Counted from the first letter of the stretch, positions 1 to 9,103 are shown. The stretch is DNA of 64,000 nucleotides from Pseudomonas sp. MYb60 (GCF_002979555.1 NZ_PCOZ01000008.1:186001-250000); one strand, 5' to 3'. The notes: generated from the letters alone by a model not told the origin. Translations and numbers: made by a program.

Positions 1-1082
1 GACGGCCCGTGGGCTTCGAAGAAGTTGTGTGCGAAGGAATAGGGTTCGCAATTGAGGATCAGGTTGATGTCGCCCTGGCGCAACAGGCTCACGCTCTTGG
101 AGCGGTGCTGGCCGGCCTTGACGAACCCCAGGCGTTCCAGCCAGAGGGTCAGCTTGGCGCCGAGGCTTTCGTCCACGGCGAACTCGAGGAACTCGATGCC
201 GTCGTATTCGCTGGCGGCCGGTGTATCGAACAGGATCTCCACCGGTTGCGCCGGTGCTTGCTGTTGCAGGCGCTCGCGGGTTTTCTCCTCCAGGTACAGC
301 AACGAGCGCAAACCGTCCGCCGCATTCGCGCGGGTCGGTGCGGCGCGGAAACCATCGTTGAAAATCTCCAGGGACAATGGCCCGGTGTAGCCACTCTGGA
401 TGATCGGCGCGAGGAACCCCGCCAGGTCGAACTCGCCCTGGCCGGGGAAGCAGCGGAAATGCCGACTCCACTCCAGCACGTCCATGGCCAGGATCGGCGC
501 GTCGGCCATTTGCACAAAGAAGATCTTGTCGCCGGGGATCTGCGCGATGCCGCTCGGGTCGCCTTTGAGGGACAGGGTGTGGAAGCTGTCGAGCAACACG
601 CCGAGGGCCGGGTGGTCGACCTGGCGAACCAGGTTCCACACCTGCTGCCAGGTGTTCACGTGCTTGCCCCAGGCCAGCGCTTCATAGCCGATGCGCAGGC
701 CACGGCGGCCGGCGTGCTCGGCCAGCAGGCTGAGGTCATCGAGCAGGATGCGCTCGTCACCGACCGAGTCGGCCGCTGCGTTGCTGCACACCAATACGAG
801 GTCGGTGCCCAGCTCCTGCATCAGGTCGAACTTGCGTTCGGCGCGCTCCAGGTTGCGCGCCAGGCGATCGCGGCGGCAGCCTTCAAAGTCGCGAAACGGC
901 TGGAACAAGGTGATGGCGATGCCGAGGTCGGCGCACATCTGCCTGACTTCCCGGGGGCTGCCGTCGTAATACAACAGGTCGTTTTCGAAGATCTCTACGC
1001 CATCAAACCCGGCGGCCGCAATGGCTTCGAGTTTTTCCGGCAGGGTGCCGCTCAAGGAAACGGTGGCAATGGAACGTTGCAT
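1..1082 (-). CDS. quiC: 3-dehydroshikimate dehydratase, 3' end outside window
   Basis: Converts 3-dehydroshikimate to protocatechuate in quinate/shikimate catabolism. The visible part is 360 codons of a family of about 630 residues. It holds the whole N-terminal TIM-barrel (sugar-phosphate isomerase fold) and the start of the C-terminal dioxygenase-like (HPPD-fold) half. The four metal ligands known for Pseudomonas QuiC fall at the expected numbers from the ATG at 1082: E134 (GYEALAWG), D165 (LLDSFHT), Q191 (FVQMADAP) and E239 (SLEIFNDG). This supports both the identity and the start. The gene is divergent from an MFS carrier that probably imports its substrate. It continues left of base 1. 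Confidence 0.9.
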   Translation of the reverse strand, partial: MQRSIATVSLSGTLPEKLEAIAAAGFDGVEIFENDLLYYDGSPREVRQMCADLGIAITLFQPFRDFEGCRRDRLARNLERAERKFDLMQELGTDLVLVCSNAAADSVGDERILLDDLSLLAEHAGRRGLRIGYEALAWGKHVNTWQQVWNLVRQVDHPALGVLLDSFHTLSLKGDPSGIAQIPGDKIFFVQMADAPILAMDVLEWSRHFRCFPGQGEFDLAGFLAPIIQSGYTGPLSLEIFNDGFRAAPTRANAADGLRSLLYLEEKTRERLQQQAPAQPVEILFDTPAASEYDGIEFLEFAVDESLGAKLTLWLERLGFVKAGQHRSKSVSLLRQGDINLILNCEPYSFAHNFFEAHGP

Positions 1083-1293
1083 GGGGCGACTCCCGGCAAT
1101 TATTGTTTGCACCAAATTATTCGCCGCCCGCCTACACACAGCAATTAAAATGTACGAAGCAGTTAGTTTTTGGTGCGATTATCGAACACTATGCCCGTTT
1201 ACCGAATTGACGATTTTTTAGCCACTGCGCACCATCGATTCCGTAACAGACCCAGAACACACCATAAAAATTTCAAAAAACGGGTACGACCTC
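1083..1293. promoter_or_regulatory. Divergent control region between quiC and the MFS gene
   Basis: AT-rich 211-base gap between divergent start codons. The 8-base sequence GCACCAAA at 1109-1116 is repeated inverted at 1169-1176 (TTTGGTGC), with arms 52 bases apart, which could be two half-sites for a regulator of both genes. A TTGACG box (about 1205) faces the MFS gene, but no convincing -10 box was found. No regulator gene is visible nearby. The role is inferred. Confidence 0.4.
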
Positions 1294-2628
1294 ATGCCTC
1301 TGCAAAACTCCGCCCTGGCCACGCCCCCCGGCACCCCGCACGCCGGCATCGGCGACAAGATCCGTGGTGCCCTGGCCGTGGGCAAAACCCGCTGGGGCAT
1401 GCTGGCCCTGGTGTTTTTCGCCACCACCCTGAACTACATCGACCGCGCCGCCCTGGGCGTGATGCAACCGATCCTGGCCAAGGAAATGAGCTGGACGGCG
1501 ATGGACTACGCCAACATCAACTTCTGGTTCCAGGTGGGTTACGCCATCGGTTTTGTGCTGCAAGGCCGCTTGATCGACCGCGTGGGCGTGAAGCGCGTGT
1601 TCTTCTGCGCCGTCCTGCTGTGGAGCCTGGCCACCGGCGCCCACGGCCTGGCCACCTCGGCAATGGGCTTTATGGTCTGCCGCTTTATCCTCGGGCTCAC
1701 CGAAGCCGCCAACTACCCCGCTTGCGTCAAGACCACGCGGTTGTGGTTCCCCGCCGGTGAACGCGCGGTCGCCACCGGTATCTTCAACGCTGGCACCAAC
1801 GTCGGCGCGATGATGACGCCAATGCTGTTGCCGTTGATCCTGCACGTCTGGGGCTGGCAAGCGGCGTTCCTGTGCATGGCGGCGCTGGGTTTGATCTGGC
1901 TGGTGTTCTGGGGTTTGAAGTATTACAACCCGGAAGATCACCCTACCGTCAAACAATCCGAATTGGACTACGTGCAACAGGAAGTCGAACCGGAACAACC
2001 GCGCGTACCGTTCAGCCGCATCCTGCGCATGCGCGGCACTTGGGCCTTCGCCCTCGCCTACTCGATGACCGCGCCGGTGTTCTGGTTTTACCTGTATTGG
2101 CTGCCGCCGTTCCTGAACCAGCAATACAACCTGGGCATCAACGTGACGCAGATGGGTATCCCGCTGATCATCATCTACCTGACGGCCGACTTCGGCAGCG
2201 TGGGGGGCGGGATCCTGTCGTCGTTCCTGATCGGCCGTGGCATGAACTCGATCAAGGCGCGGTTGCTGTCGATGCTGTTGTTCGCCTGCTGCATCGTCGG
2301 CGTGGTCATGGCGGCCGGTTCCAGCCAGCTGTGGGTCGCGGTGTTTGCCATCTCCCTGGCGATTGGCGCACACCAGGCCTGGACCGCCAACATCTGGAGC
2401 CTGGTGATGGACTACACACCCAAGCACATGATGAGCACGGTGTTCGGCTTCGGCGGCATGTGCGCAGCCATCGGTGGCATGTTCATGACCCAGATCGTCG
2501 GCCACATCCTCACCGTGACCAACAACAACTACACCGTGCTGTTCACCCTGATCCCGGCGATGTACTTCATTGCGCTGACCTGGATGTACTTCATGGCCCC
2601 GCGCAAGATTCCTACCGTAGAGGTCTGA
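1294..2628 (+). CDS. MFS transporter, anion:cation symporter type
   Basis: Inner-membrane secondary carrier of 444 residues with about 12 hydrophobic helices. The first helix is followed by the NYIDRAALG signature typical of the ACS (anion:cation symporter) branch, which carries sugar acids and aromatic acids by proton symport. A conserved LIDRVGVKRV loop lies between helices 2 and 3. The gene lies divergent to quiC, so quinate, shikimate, dehydroshikimate or a related hydroxyaromatic acid is the likely substrate, by context only. It converges on the DMT permease gene; the two stop codons are one base apart. Confidence 0.85.
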   Translation: MPLQNSALATPPGTPHAGIGDKIRGALAVGKTRWGMLALVFFATTLNYIDRAALGVMQPILAKEMSWTAMDYANINFWFQVGYAIGFVLQGRLIDRVGVKRVFFCAVLLWSLATGAHGLATSAMGFMVCRFILGLTEAANYPACVKTTRLWFPAGERAVATGIFNAGTNVGAMMTPMLLPLILHVWGWQAAFLCMAALGLIWLVFWGLKYYNPEDHPTVKQSELDYVQQEVEPEQPRVPFSRILRMRGTWAFALAYSMTAPVFWFYLYWLPPFLNQQYNLGINVTQMGIPLIIIYLTADFGSVGGGILSSFLIGRGMNSIKARLLSMLLFACCIVGVVMAAGSSQLWVAVFAISLAIGAHQAWTANIWSLVMDYTPKHMMSTVFGFGGMCAAIGGMFMTQIVGHILTVTNNNYTVLFTLIPAMYFIALTWMYFMAPRKIPTVEV

Positions 2629-2629
2629 G

Positions 2630-3508
2630 CTAGCGGCGCCGCTGCTGCCAGGCAGCGGCCAGCCCGCTCATGCAGATCACCCCGATGCCGACCGCCGTGG
2701 TCACGTCGGGGGTGTGGTTGAACACCAGCCAGCCCAACAGCCCCGCAAACACGATCTGGCAATAGCCAAACGGCGCCAGCAAGGCCGGCGCCGCGAAGCG
2801 GAACGCCTGGGTCAGCAGCAGGTGCGCAGTCATCCCACATGTGCCCAGCGCCAACATCAGCACGCCGTGCCACAGCGTCGGGACCTGCCAGAAGAACGGC
2901 ACCATCGCGCTCATCACCAGGGTATTGCACAGGCCCGCGAAGAAGTTGCTGGTGGTGGGTGTGTCGTATTGACTGAGGATGCGCGTGAGCAGTTGGTAGA
3001 AGCAGAAGAACAGCGCCGAGCACAGCGGCAGCAGCACCGCCGGGGTGAACAGTTCGCCGCCGGGATGGATGATGATCAGCACGCCGACGAACCCGCAGAT
3101 CACCGCCAGCCATTGGCCACGTGTGACGTGCTCGCCCAGCAATGGCACCGACAGTGCCGTCACCAGGATCGGCGCGAGGAAGTTCACCGCCGTGGCTTCC
3201 GCCAGCGGGATGTAATGCAGCGCCGCCGTAAAGAACAGACTCGTGCCCAACAGGCACAAGGCCCGCACCACCTGCATGCCCGGGCGCTTGCTGCGCAGTA
3301 CGCGCAAGCCCGACTGCGGCAGGAAAATCCCGGCCATCAACAAGGTGTGTACCAGGTAGCGCGCCCACACCACCATCACGATCGGGTAGAAGCCGGCCAG
3401 GTATTTGGACAGGGCGTCGTGGCTGGAAAACAGGAACGTCGCCACGACAATCAGCAGTATGCCTTTGAAGGGATGGTTGACGCCGGAGAGGGGGGTGCTG
3501 ACGGTCAT
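2630..3508 (-). CDS. EamA/DMT-family permease
   Basis: 292-residue membrane protein with ten predicted hydrophobic segments in two homologous EamA halves (roughly residues 15-145 and 155-285). It belongs to the drug/metabolite transporter superfamily of metabolite exporters. Segments read LFSSHDALSKYLAGFYP near the N-terminus and ALLAPFGYCQIVFAGLLG near the end, as in S-adenosylmethionine-transporter-like RhaT/EamA proteins. The substrate cannot be read from the sequence. The ATG at 3508 is preceded by a purine-rich AGAGAA stretch. It converges on the MFS gene with essentially no intergenic space. Confidence 0.8.
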   Translation of the reverse strand: MTVSTPLSGVNHPFKGILLIVVATFLFSSHDALSKYLAGFYPIVMVVWARYLVHTLLMAGIFLPQSGLRVLRSKRPGMQVVRALCLLGTSLFFTAALHYIPLAEATAVNFLAPILVTALSVPLLGEHVTRGQWLAVICGFVGVLIIIHPGGELFTPAVLLPLCSALFFCFYQLLTRILSQYDTPTTSNFFAGLCNTLVMSAMVPFFWQVPTLWHGVLMLALGTCGMTAHLLLTQAFRFAAPALLAPFGYCQIVFAGLLGWLVFNHTPDVTTAVGIGVICMSGLAAAWQQRRR

Positions 3509-3678
3509 TGAGTTCTCTTGCTGGGCGGGCTGAACGAGAAGGTATTCAACCGGGTAATCTAGCAGCCGGGCCTGCGTCTGCCCTCAAAGCATAACCAAAC
3601 ACCGTGCGAACAGCGCACTAAATCACGGGAACCCGGTCAAACCTCCCACGTTTGAACCGCCAACCAAGGCCTGCCGCT

Positions 3679-4095
3679 ATGAAGAAAATACTGTTTATCC
3701 TGTCCGCCGTTGCCCTGCTCACTGCCTGCAACCAGGAAGCCAAGGACACTCCCAAGCCAGCGCCCGCCTCCGTGCAAGCGACCCTGGTACCCGAAACACC
3801 GCCCACCGACCAGTGGGTCGGCAAGTGGATTGGGGTCGAGGGCCTGAACCTGACCATCGCCAAGGACGACGCCGTGGGCCGTGGGCATTACATCCTCACC
3901 ATGCAATACGGCCTCGACGCCGACGACTCGGGCACCTTCAAAGGTGAGGCGGCCGAAGACGGCATCGCCTTCAACCGCCCGGACGGCCCGCAATTGCTGC
4001 GCGCCGGTGACGGTGCGGCCACGGGGTTGAAATGGCTGGCGGACAAAACCGACTGCCTGATTGTTGCGACTGGCGAAGGCTATTGCCGTAAATAA
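3679..4095 (+). CDS. Small lipoprotein of unknown function
   Basis: 138 residues from the ATG at 3679. The first 17 residues are a lipoprotein signal (MKKILFILSAVALLTAC), with C17 as the lipidated residue. An in-frame ATG at 3652 would put nine extra residues before the signal, so it was not used. A Pro/Ala-rich linker (22-45) leads to a compact domain beginning DQWVGKWIG, with the look of a small beta-barrel, and a C-terminal Cys pair (DCLIV...GYC). No family was recognised with certainty. It lies 42 bases upstream of the metallopeptidase gene and may share its transcript. Confidence 0.7.
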   Translation: MKKILFILSAVALLTACNQEAKDTPKPAPASVQATLVPETPPTDQWVGKWIGVEGLNLTIAKDDAVGRGHYILTMQYGLDADDSGTFKGEAAEDGIAFNRPDGPQLLRAGDGAATGLKWLADKTDCLIVATGEGYCRK

Positions 4096-4137
4096 CGACC
4101 ATAATCAACCACGGTTAGCACACAGAGGATTGCCCCC

Positions 4138-5019
4138 ATGCTATGGAAAAAAGGCCGACGCAGCGACAACGTGGTGGATGCCCGCGATAACAGTGGCGGC
4201 GGCGGCATGCGCTTTGGTGGCGGCAAGGGCCTGAGCCTGGGAGCGATTTTGCTGATCGTCGGCATCGGCTGGATCACCGGCCAGGACCCGTTGCAGATCC
4301 TCGGCCAGCTCACCGGCCAGATGGAACAGGCACCGTCGGTCAGCCCCCAGACGCGCCAGGCGCCGCCGGCCAACGACGAGCAGGCAGATTTTGTCCGCGC
4401 AGTGCTCGGCGATACTGAAGACACTTGGGCCCAGGTGTTCAAGGAAAACGGCCTGGCCTATCAGAACCCCAAGCTGATCCTGTTCCGAGGCCGGGTGAAT
4501 TCTGCCTGCGGGGGCGCCACCTCGGCGAGCGGCCCGTTCTATTGCCCGGCGGACCAACAGGTCTACCTCGACCTGGATTTCTTCCGCGAAATGTCCCAAC
4601 GCTTCCAGGCGGCCGGCGACTTCGCCCAGGCCTATGTGATCGCCCATGAGGTCGGCCACCATGTGCAGACGCTGCTGGGCATCTCCTCCAAAATCCAGGC
4701 CGCGCGCCAGCAGGGCCGGCAGATGCAAGGTGATGGCGGTTTACTGGTGCGCCAGGAGCTGCAAGCCGACTGCTTCGCCGGCGTGTGGGCCTACCGTGCG
4801 CAAAAACGCCTGAACTGGCTGGAACCGGGGGATATCGAAGAAGCCCTCAACGCCGCCAACGCCATCGGCGACGACCGCTTGCAGCAACAGGGCCAAGGCC
4901 GCGTTGTGCCGGACTCGTTCACCCACGGCACCTCGGCACAGCGCGTGCGCTGGTTCAAGACCGGCTTCGCCCAGGGCCAGATCACCCAATGCGATACGTT
5001 CGCCGCCAAGAGCCTGTAA
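4138..5019 (+). CDS. ypfJ: Neutral zinc metallopeptidase (YpfJ/KPN_02809 family)
   Basis: 293 residues. A charged N-terminus and one membrane helix (about 32-48) are followed by a periplasmic metallopeptidase domain. The zinc motif HEVGH is at residues 170-174, and ELQAD at 207-211 probably supplies the third ligand. Surrounding motifs YCPADQQVYLDL and CFAGVWAY are typical of the family, and the length matches. The physiological substrate of this family is not established. The stop codon directly abuts the start of the next gene (TAA then ATG at 5020), so the two are probably translated from one mRNA. Confidence 0.9.
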   Translation: MLWKKGRRSDNVVDARDNSGGGGMRFGGGKGLSLGAILLIVGIGWITGQDPLQILGQLTGQMEQAPSVSPQTRQAPPANDEQADFVRAVLGDTEDTWAQVFKENGLAYQNPKLILFRGRVNSACGGATSASGPFYCPADQQVYLDLDFFREMSQRFQAAGDFAQAYVIAHEVGHHVQTLLGISSKIQAARQQGRQMQGDGGLLVRQELQADCFAGVWAYRAQKRLNWLEPGDIEEALNAANAIGDDRLQQQGQGRVVPDSFTHGTSAQRVRWFKTGFAQGQITQCDTFAAKSL

Positions 5020-5973
5020 ATGTTTAAACGATGGGGGGTGCTGCTGGGTCTGTTGGTCAGTTGTTCAACCTGGGGCGCCGGCCTCGATCGGTTCCCCCTG
5101 ACAGCCGGCGATCTCAGCCTCGGTTTGAGCCAGGATTGGCGCCAGCCGCTGCCCCGGGTCACACGCGCGTTGATCATCGTGCATGGCCGCCTGCGCGATG
5201 CGCAGACCTACTTGGAAAGCGGCGAAAAAGCTGCCGAAAATGCAGGTCAAGGCGCCAGCACCCTGGTGATCGCGCCGCGCTTTCTGATCGAGGCGGATGC
5301 ACGCCACGAGCACGTGGACGACCAGTTGCTGCGCTGGACCGACAATGGCTGGATGGCCGGCGAGCCCTCCACCGGCCCGGGCCACGTCAGCTCCTACGGC
5401 GCGCTCGACCAGATCATCAAGCACTTGGGCAACCGCCGGTTATTCCCGGCGCTGAAAGAGATCGTGGTGGCCGGGCATTCCGGCGGTGGCCAAGTGGTGC
5501 AGCGGTTTGCCCTCACGAGCCACGACCATCCGAAACTGCAAACCGAAGGCATCGCCCTGCGCTATGTGGTGGCTAATCCATCGTCCTATGCGTACCTCAC
5601 CGCGCAACGCCCGGTGCAGTTCGACGCGGCCACATGCCCTGGCTTCAACGACTGGAAATATGGCCTGGACAACCTGACCGCCTACGCCAAGGGCCGGAGC
5701 CCGGCGCAGCTGGAGCAGGCCTATGTGTCCCGCGACGTGACTTACCTGCTCGGCCAACAAGACATCGACCCGAACCACCACGCGCTGGATAAAGGCTGTG
5801 AAGCCGAGACCCAGGGCGCGTATCGGTTGATTCGCGGGCACCACTATTTTGACTACCTCAAGCAACGCCATCCGCAGTTGCGGCATCAGTTGGTGGAGGT
5901 GCCGGGGGTGGGGCATAACGGGGATGGGATGTTTACGTCGCCGCAGGGGCAGAAGGTGTTGTTCCCAGAGTAG
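5020..5973 (+). CDS. Secreted alpha/beta hydrolase
   Basis: 317 residues with an N-terminal signal peptide (about 1-20, ending TWGA). The fold signatures are LIIVHGRLRD (oxyanion strand, 51-60) and the nucleophile elbow GHSGGG at 152-157 with S154. A late histidine lies in VPGVGHNGDGMF. Cysteines and a GYxLIRG-like segment occur in the last third. Esterase or peptidase activity is likely, but the substrate is unknown. It follows the YpfJ-like gene without a gap, suggesting the two periplasmic enzymes are made together. Confidence 0.8.
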   Translation: MFKRWGVLLGLLVSCSTWGAGLDRFPLTAGDLSLGLSQDWRQPLPRVTRALIIVHGRLRDAQTYLESGEKAAENAGQGASTLVIAPRFLIEADARHEHVDDQLLRWTDNGWMAGEPSTGPGHVSSYGALDQIIKHLGNRRLFPALKEIVVAGHSGGGQVVQRFALTSHDHPKLQTEGIALRYVVANPSSYAYLTAQRPVQFDAATCPGFNDWKYGLDNLTAYAKGRSPAQLEQAYVSRDVTYLLGQQDIDPNHHALDKGCEAETQGAYRLIRGHHYFDYLKQRHPQLRHQLVEVPGVGHNGDGMFTSPQGQKVLFPE

Positions 5974-5975
5974 TG

Positions 5976-6043
5976 AATGAAGAAATCCAATCAACATGTG
6001 GGCGCTGGCTTGCCAGCTTCCACTGTTGATCTTCATTGTTCAG
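5976..6043. repeat. REP-type palindrome between convergent genes
   Basis: Imperfect inverted repeat. AATGAAGA...CAACATGTGG on the left pairs with CCACTGTTGATCTTCATT on the right, around the core GCTGGCTTGCCAGC. The core resembles the GGCTTGCCTGCGAT-type elements at 36.8 and 38.7 kb. It fills the gap between two convergent genes and could also act as a bidirectional terminator. Confidence 0.65.
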
Positions 6044-6044
6044 G

Positions 6045-6632
6045 TCAGATCATCCGGCGCAGAACCGCGCAGTCTGCTGCATGCCAATCCGCCAACTCCG
6101 GCCACGGGTTCTCCGGCAGGTTGACCAACACCGTGCGCGTCCCGGCCGCACGTCCGCAGTCCAGGTCAAAGCGGTAATCCCCCACCATCACCATCTCGCT
6201 CGGCGCCACAGCCCACGCCGCTGCGAGCTTCAACAACCCATCCGGATCCGGCTTGGGTTGAGCATCATCACGCCCCAATACGTCCTCGACGGCAAAGCAG
6301 TCCGCCAGGCCGATTGCCTGCAGGGTGATGTGCGCCAGCTCCCGCGCATTGCGGGTCAGGATGCCCAGGCGATAACCCCGGGCGGCCAGTTCGCGCACCA
6401 GTTCCACCGCGCCTTCAGCAGCGACCGACCCCAGCGCCAACTCACGCTCGTGTTCCAGCAACCACGCATGCTTGGCCGCCGCCACCTGCGCCGGCAACGC
6501 CGCCAGGTGGGTGAGGATGTCATCCTCCGGCGGAATCTCCAGCGCCTCGCGAATCGCCGCAAAGTCGTGCACAGCCACCGTGAGGGTGCCGTCCATGTCG
6601 AACACCCAATGCTTGACCTCGTTCAGGCTCAT
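6045..6632 (-). CDS. HAD-family phosphatase
   Basis: 195 residues from the ATG at 6632. All HAD motifs are present: motif I FDMDGTLT with D12 and D14, motif II ILTRNA, motif III lysine in AQPKPDPDG, and motif IV MVGDYRFDLDCG. A small helical cap sits between motifs I and II. It is a phosphoglycolate-phosphatase/GpH-like small-molecule phosphatase with unassigned substrate. Its ATG overlaps the tesB stop (ATGA, 6629-6632), so it is translationally coupled to tesB. Earlier in-frame starts fall inside tesB and were rejected. Confidence 0.88.
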   Translation of the reverse strand: MSLNEVKHWVFDMDGTLTVAVHDFAAIREALEIPPEDDILTHLAALPAQVAAAKHAWLLEHERELALGSVAAEGAVELVRELAARGYRLGILTRNARELAHITLQAIGLADCFAVEDVLGRDDAQPKPDPDGLLKLAAAWAVAPSEMVMVGDYRFDLDCGRAAGTRTVLVNLPENPWPELADWHAADCAVLRRMI

Positions 6633-7498
6633 GCCCAGTCCTTGCGATGGCGGATCAAGCCTTCCTGGGTCACCGAGGCCACCAGTTGGCCGGCGCGGTT
6701 GTACACGCTGCCACGGGAAAACCCACGGGAATTGCCGGCCCATGGGCTGTCCATGGCGTACAGCAGCCAGTCGTCGGCACGCAGGTCGGCGTGGAACCAC
6801 AGCGCGTGGTCGAGGCTGGCGACCTGCATGTCTTTCTGCCACACCGTCTTGCCATGGGGCAGCAGCGAGGTGGTCAGCAAGCCAAAGTCAGAGGCGTAGG
6901 CCAGCAGGTATTTGTGCAGCGCAGGCGTGTCGGCCAAGGCACCGTCGGCACGAAACCATACGTACTTGACCGGGTCGGACGGCTGCGGGTTGAACGGGTC
7001 TTTTTCGGTGACCGGGCGCACTTCGATGGGCTTGGGGCACAGCAACTTGTCGCGCATGTGCTCGGGGATCAGGTGCGCGCGCTGTTTGGTCAGCTCCAGC
7101 TCCGACGGCAGGTTTTCCGGACCGACCACCACGGGCATGGTGCTCTGGTGATCGAAGCCCTCTTCGTCGTACTGGAACGACGTGGTGCAGGTAAAAATCG
7201 GGTGGCCCTTCTGGATCGCAGTGACACGGCGCGTGCTGAAGCTGCCGCCGTCGCGCACGCGGTCCACCGAATACACCACCGGCAAAGCCGCGTCGCCGGG
7301 GCGCAGGAAGTACCCGTGCAGCGAATGCACGTGGCGCGCGTCTTCTACGGTCTGGCTGGCAGCCGACAGCGACTGGCCGAGCACCTGGCCGCCGAACAAT
7401 TGGCGAAAACCCAGGTCCTGGCTGCGGCCGCGAAAGAGGTTTTCCTCGATCGGCTCCAGGGTCAGCAAGTCCACCAGATCTTCCAAAACTTGGCTCAT
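6629..7498 (-). CDS. tesB: Acyl-CoA thioesterase II
   Basis: Hydrolyses medium- and long-chain acyl-CoA to free acid and CoA. 289 residues, the normal TesB length, made of two hot-dog domains. The catalytic network known from E. coli TesB is visible: Asp in SLDHALWFH, Ser/Thr near SPWAGNSRGFSRG and Gln in VTQEGLIR. The N-terminal LFRGRSQDLG and VFGGQVLGQS segments are typical. The ATG at 7498 was chosen because it begins the conserved SQVLEDLVDLL start; an upstream in-frame start adds unrelated sequence. It overlaps the HAD gene by four bases. Confidence 0.93.
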   Translation of the reverse strand: MSQVLEDLVDLLTLEPIEENLFRGRSQDLGFRQLFGGQVLGQSLSAASQTVEDARHVHSLHGYFLRPGDAALPVVYSVDRVRDGGSFSTRRVTAIQKGHPIFTCTTSFQYDEEGFDHQSTMPVVVGPENLPSELELTKQRAHLIPEHMRDKLLCPKPIEVRPVTEKDPFNPQPSDPVKYVWFRADGALADTPALHKYLLAYASDFGLLTTSLLPHGKTVWQKDMQVASLDHALWFHADLRADDWLLYAMDSPWAGNSRGFSRGSVYNRAGQLVASVTQEGLIRHRKDWA

Positions 7499-7536
7499 TG
7501 AGCAACTCCTACAATCTATGGGGCATTCCGGACTGC

Positions 7537-8106
7537 TCATCCATGCAGCGTGTCCAACCATTGGGCACGGGTGATGCGGTACAGCACATGATGGCGCAGC
7601 GGGTCATCGGCTGCGACCTTGGGGCGTGCAAAATCTGCCTGGGGATCGTAATGCATGCCGATGGCCTGCATGACTTTTTGTGAGGGCATGTTGGCTTCGG
7701 TGGTGAAGGCGACGATTTCATCCCGTTGCACGCGGTCGAAACCGCAGCGAAGCGCGGTCCACGCCGCCTCACTGGCGTACCCCAGGCCCCAATGTTCACG
7801 GGCCAGGCGCCAGCCGATTTCCACCGCCGGGGTGAAGTCGGCCTCGAAGCTGACATGCTGCAACCCGGTCAGGCCGATGAACTCACCGCTGTCCTTGCGT
7901 TGCAACGCCCACAGGCCAAAGCCGTATTCGGCAAAGTGCCCGCGAATGCGGCCAATCATGGCAGCGCTTTCCAGGTGGCTCAATTTGGCCGGGAAATAGC
8001 GCATCACCTGCGGATCCGCGCACATGCGCGCAAATTCCGGCAGGTCAGTGTCGCGCCATTGGCGCAGTATCAGGCGTGCACTTTCCAGTTCGAGTATCGG
8101 CTCCAT
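7537..8106 (-). CDS. GNAT N-acetyltransferase, RimJ/RimL-like
   Basis: 189 residues from the ATG at 8106. It opens with the strand LESARLILRQWRDTDLPEFA, the hallmark of RimJ/RimL-type GNATs, and has an acetyl-CoA-binding segment REHWGLGYASEAAWTAL (motif A, R/Q-x-x-G-x-A type). These enzymes acetylate protein N-termini or small amines; the target here is unknown. Its start is only 76 bases from that of a histone-deacetylase-like gene on the other strand, so both share one short promoter region. Confidence 0.88.
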   Translation of the reverse strand: MEPILELESARLILRQWRDTDLPEFARMCADPQVMRYFPAKLSHLESAAMIGRIRGHFAEYGFGLWALQRKDSGEFIGLTGLQHVSFEADFTPAVEIGWRLAREHWGLGYASEAAWTALRCGFDRVQRDEIVAFTTEANMPSQKVMQAIGMHYDPQADFARPKVAADDPLRHHVLYRITRAQWLDTLHG

Positions 8107-8182
8107 GGGTCCCCTCCCCTTGGCATGTGCGTGAGTGTACAGCGCTGGTAAGATCCGTCGCAGGTTCCCGTCAGAAAATCCC

Positions 8183-9103
8183 ATGCCTTTGCCACTGATC
8201 TACCACGACGACTACAGTCCGGCGTTCCCGGCGGAGCACCGGTTTCCCATGGACAAGTTCCGCCTGTTGCGTGACCACTTGGTGTCCAGCGGGCTGACCG
8301 AGGACAGCCAACTGCTGCGCCCGCAGCTGTGCCCGCCGGAGATCCTGGCCCTAGCCCACGACCCCGGCTACATCGAACGCTACATGGGCGGCGAATTGTC
8401 CCGCGAAGACCAGCGCCGCCTCGGCCTGCCGTGGAACGAAGCCCTGGCCCGACGCACCGTGCGCGCGGTGGGCGGCTCGATCCTCGCCGCCGAACAGGCC
8501 CTCGAGCACGGCCTGGCCTGTCATCTGGCCGGCGGCACCCACCATGCCCACTACGATTACCCGGCGGGCTTCTGCATCTTCAACGACCTGGCGGTGATCA
8601 GCCATTACCTGCTGGCCAGCGGCCGGGTCAACCGCGTGCTGATCTTCGACTGCGACGTGCACCAAGGTGACGGCACCGCGCGCATCCTCCACGACACCCC
8701 GGATGCCATCACCGTGTCGCTGCACTGCGAAAAAAACTTCCCCGCGCGCAAGGCCCAGAGCGATTGGGACATTCCGCTACCGATGGGCATGGGCGACGCC
8801 GACTACCTCAAGGTGGTGGACGACGCGCTCAACTACCTGTTGCCGCTCTATCAGCCGGACTTGGTGCTGTACGACGCCGGCGTCGATGTGCACAAGGACG
8901 ACGCCCTCGGTTACCTCAAGCTGACCGACCAGGGTGTGGCTGCCCGCGACGAAAGCGTGATGCGTCACTGCCTGGGCCGCGATATCCCGGTAATGGGCGT
9001 GATCGGCGGCGGCTACAGCAAAGACCGCCCGGCCCTGGCCCGCCGCCACGGCATCCTGCATCACAGTGCGCAAAGGGTGTGGTCGTCATCAGGTTGTCAT
9101 TGA
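8183..9103 (+). CDS. Histone deacetylase-like (class II/AcuC-type) hydrolase
   Basis: 306 residues from the ATG at 8183. It is a zinc-dependent arginase/deacetylase-fold enzyme that removes acyl groups from lysine or polyamine-like amines. Key sites are all present: H120-H121 in GGTHHAH (general acid/base pair), D158 and H160 in DCDVHQGDGT (zinc ligands), and a further Asp in LYDAGVDVH (231-236) as third ligand. A Gly-rich GVIGGGYSKD loop closes the domain. It is divergent from the GNAT gene. The native substrate of these bacterial proteins is not established. Confidence 0.9.
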   Translation: MPLPLIYHDDYSPAFPAEHRFPMDKFRLLRDHLVSSGLTEDSQLLRPQLCPPEILALAHDPGYIERYMGGELSREDQRRLGLPWNEALARRTVRAVGGSILAAEQALEHGLACHLAGGTHHAHYDYPAGFCIFNDLAVISHYLLASGRVNRVLIFDCDVHQGDGTARILHDTPDAITVSLHCEKNFPARKAQSDWDIPLPMGMGDADYLKVVDDALNYLLPLYQPDLVLYDAGVDVHKDDALGYLKLTDQGVAARDESVMRHCLGRDIPVMGVIGGGYSKDRPALARRHGILHHSAQRVWSSSGCH

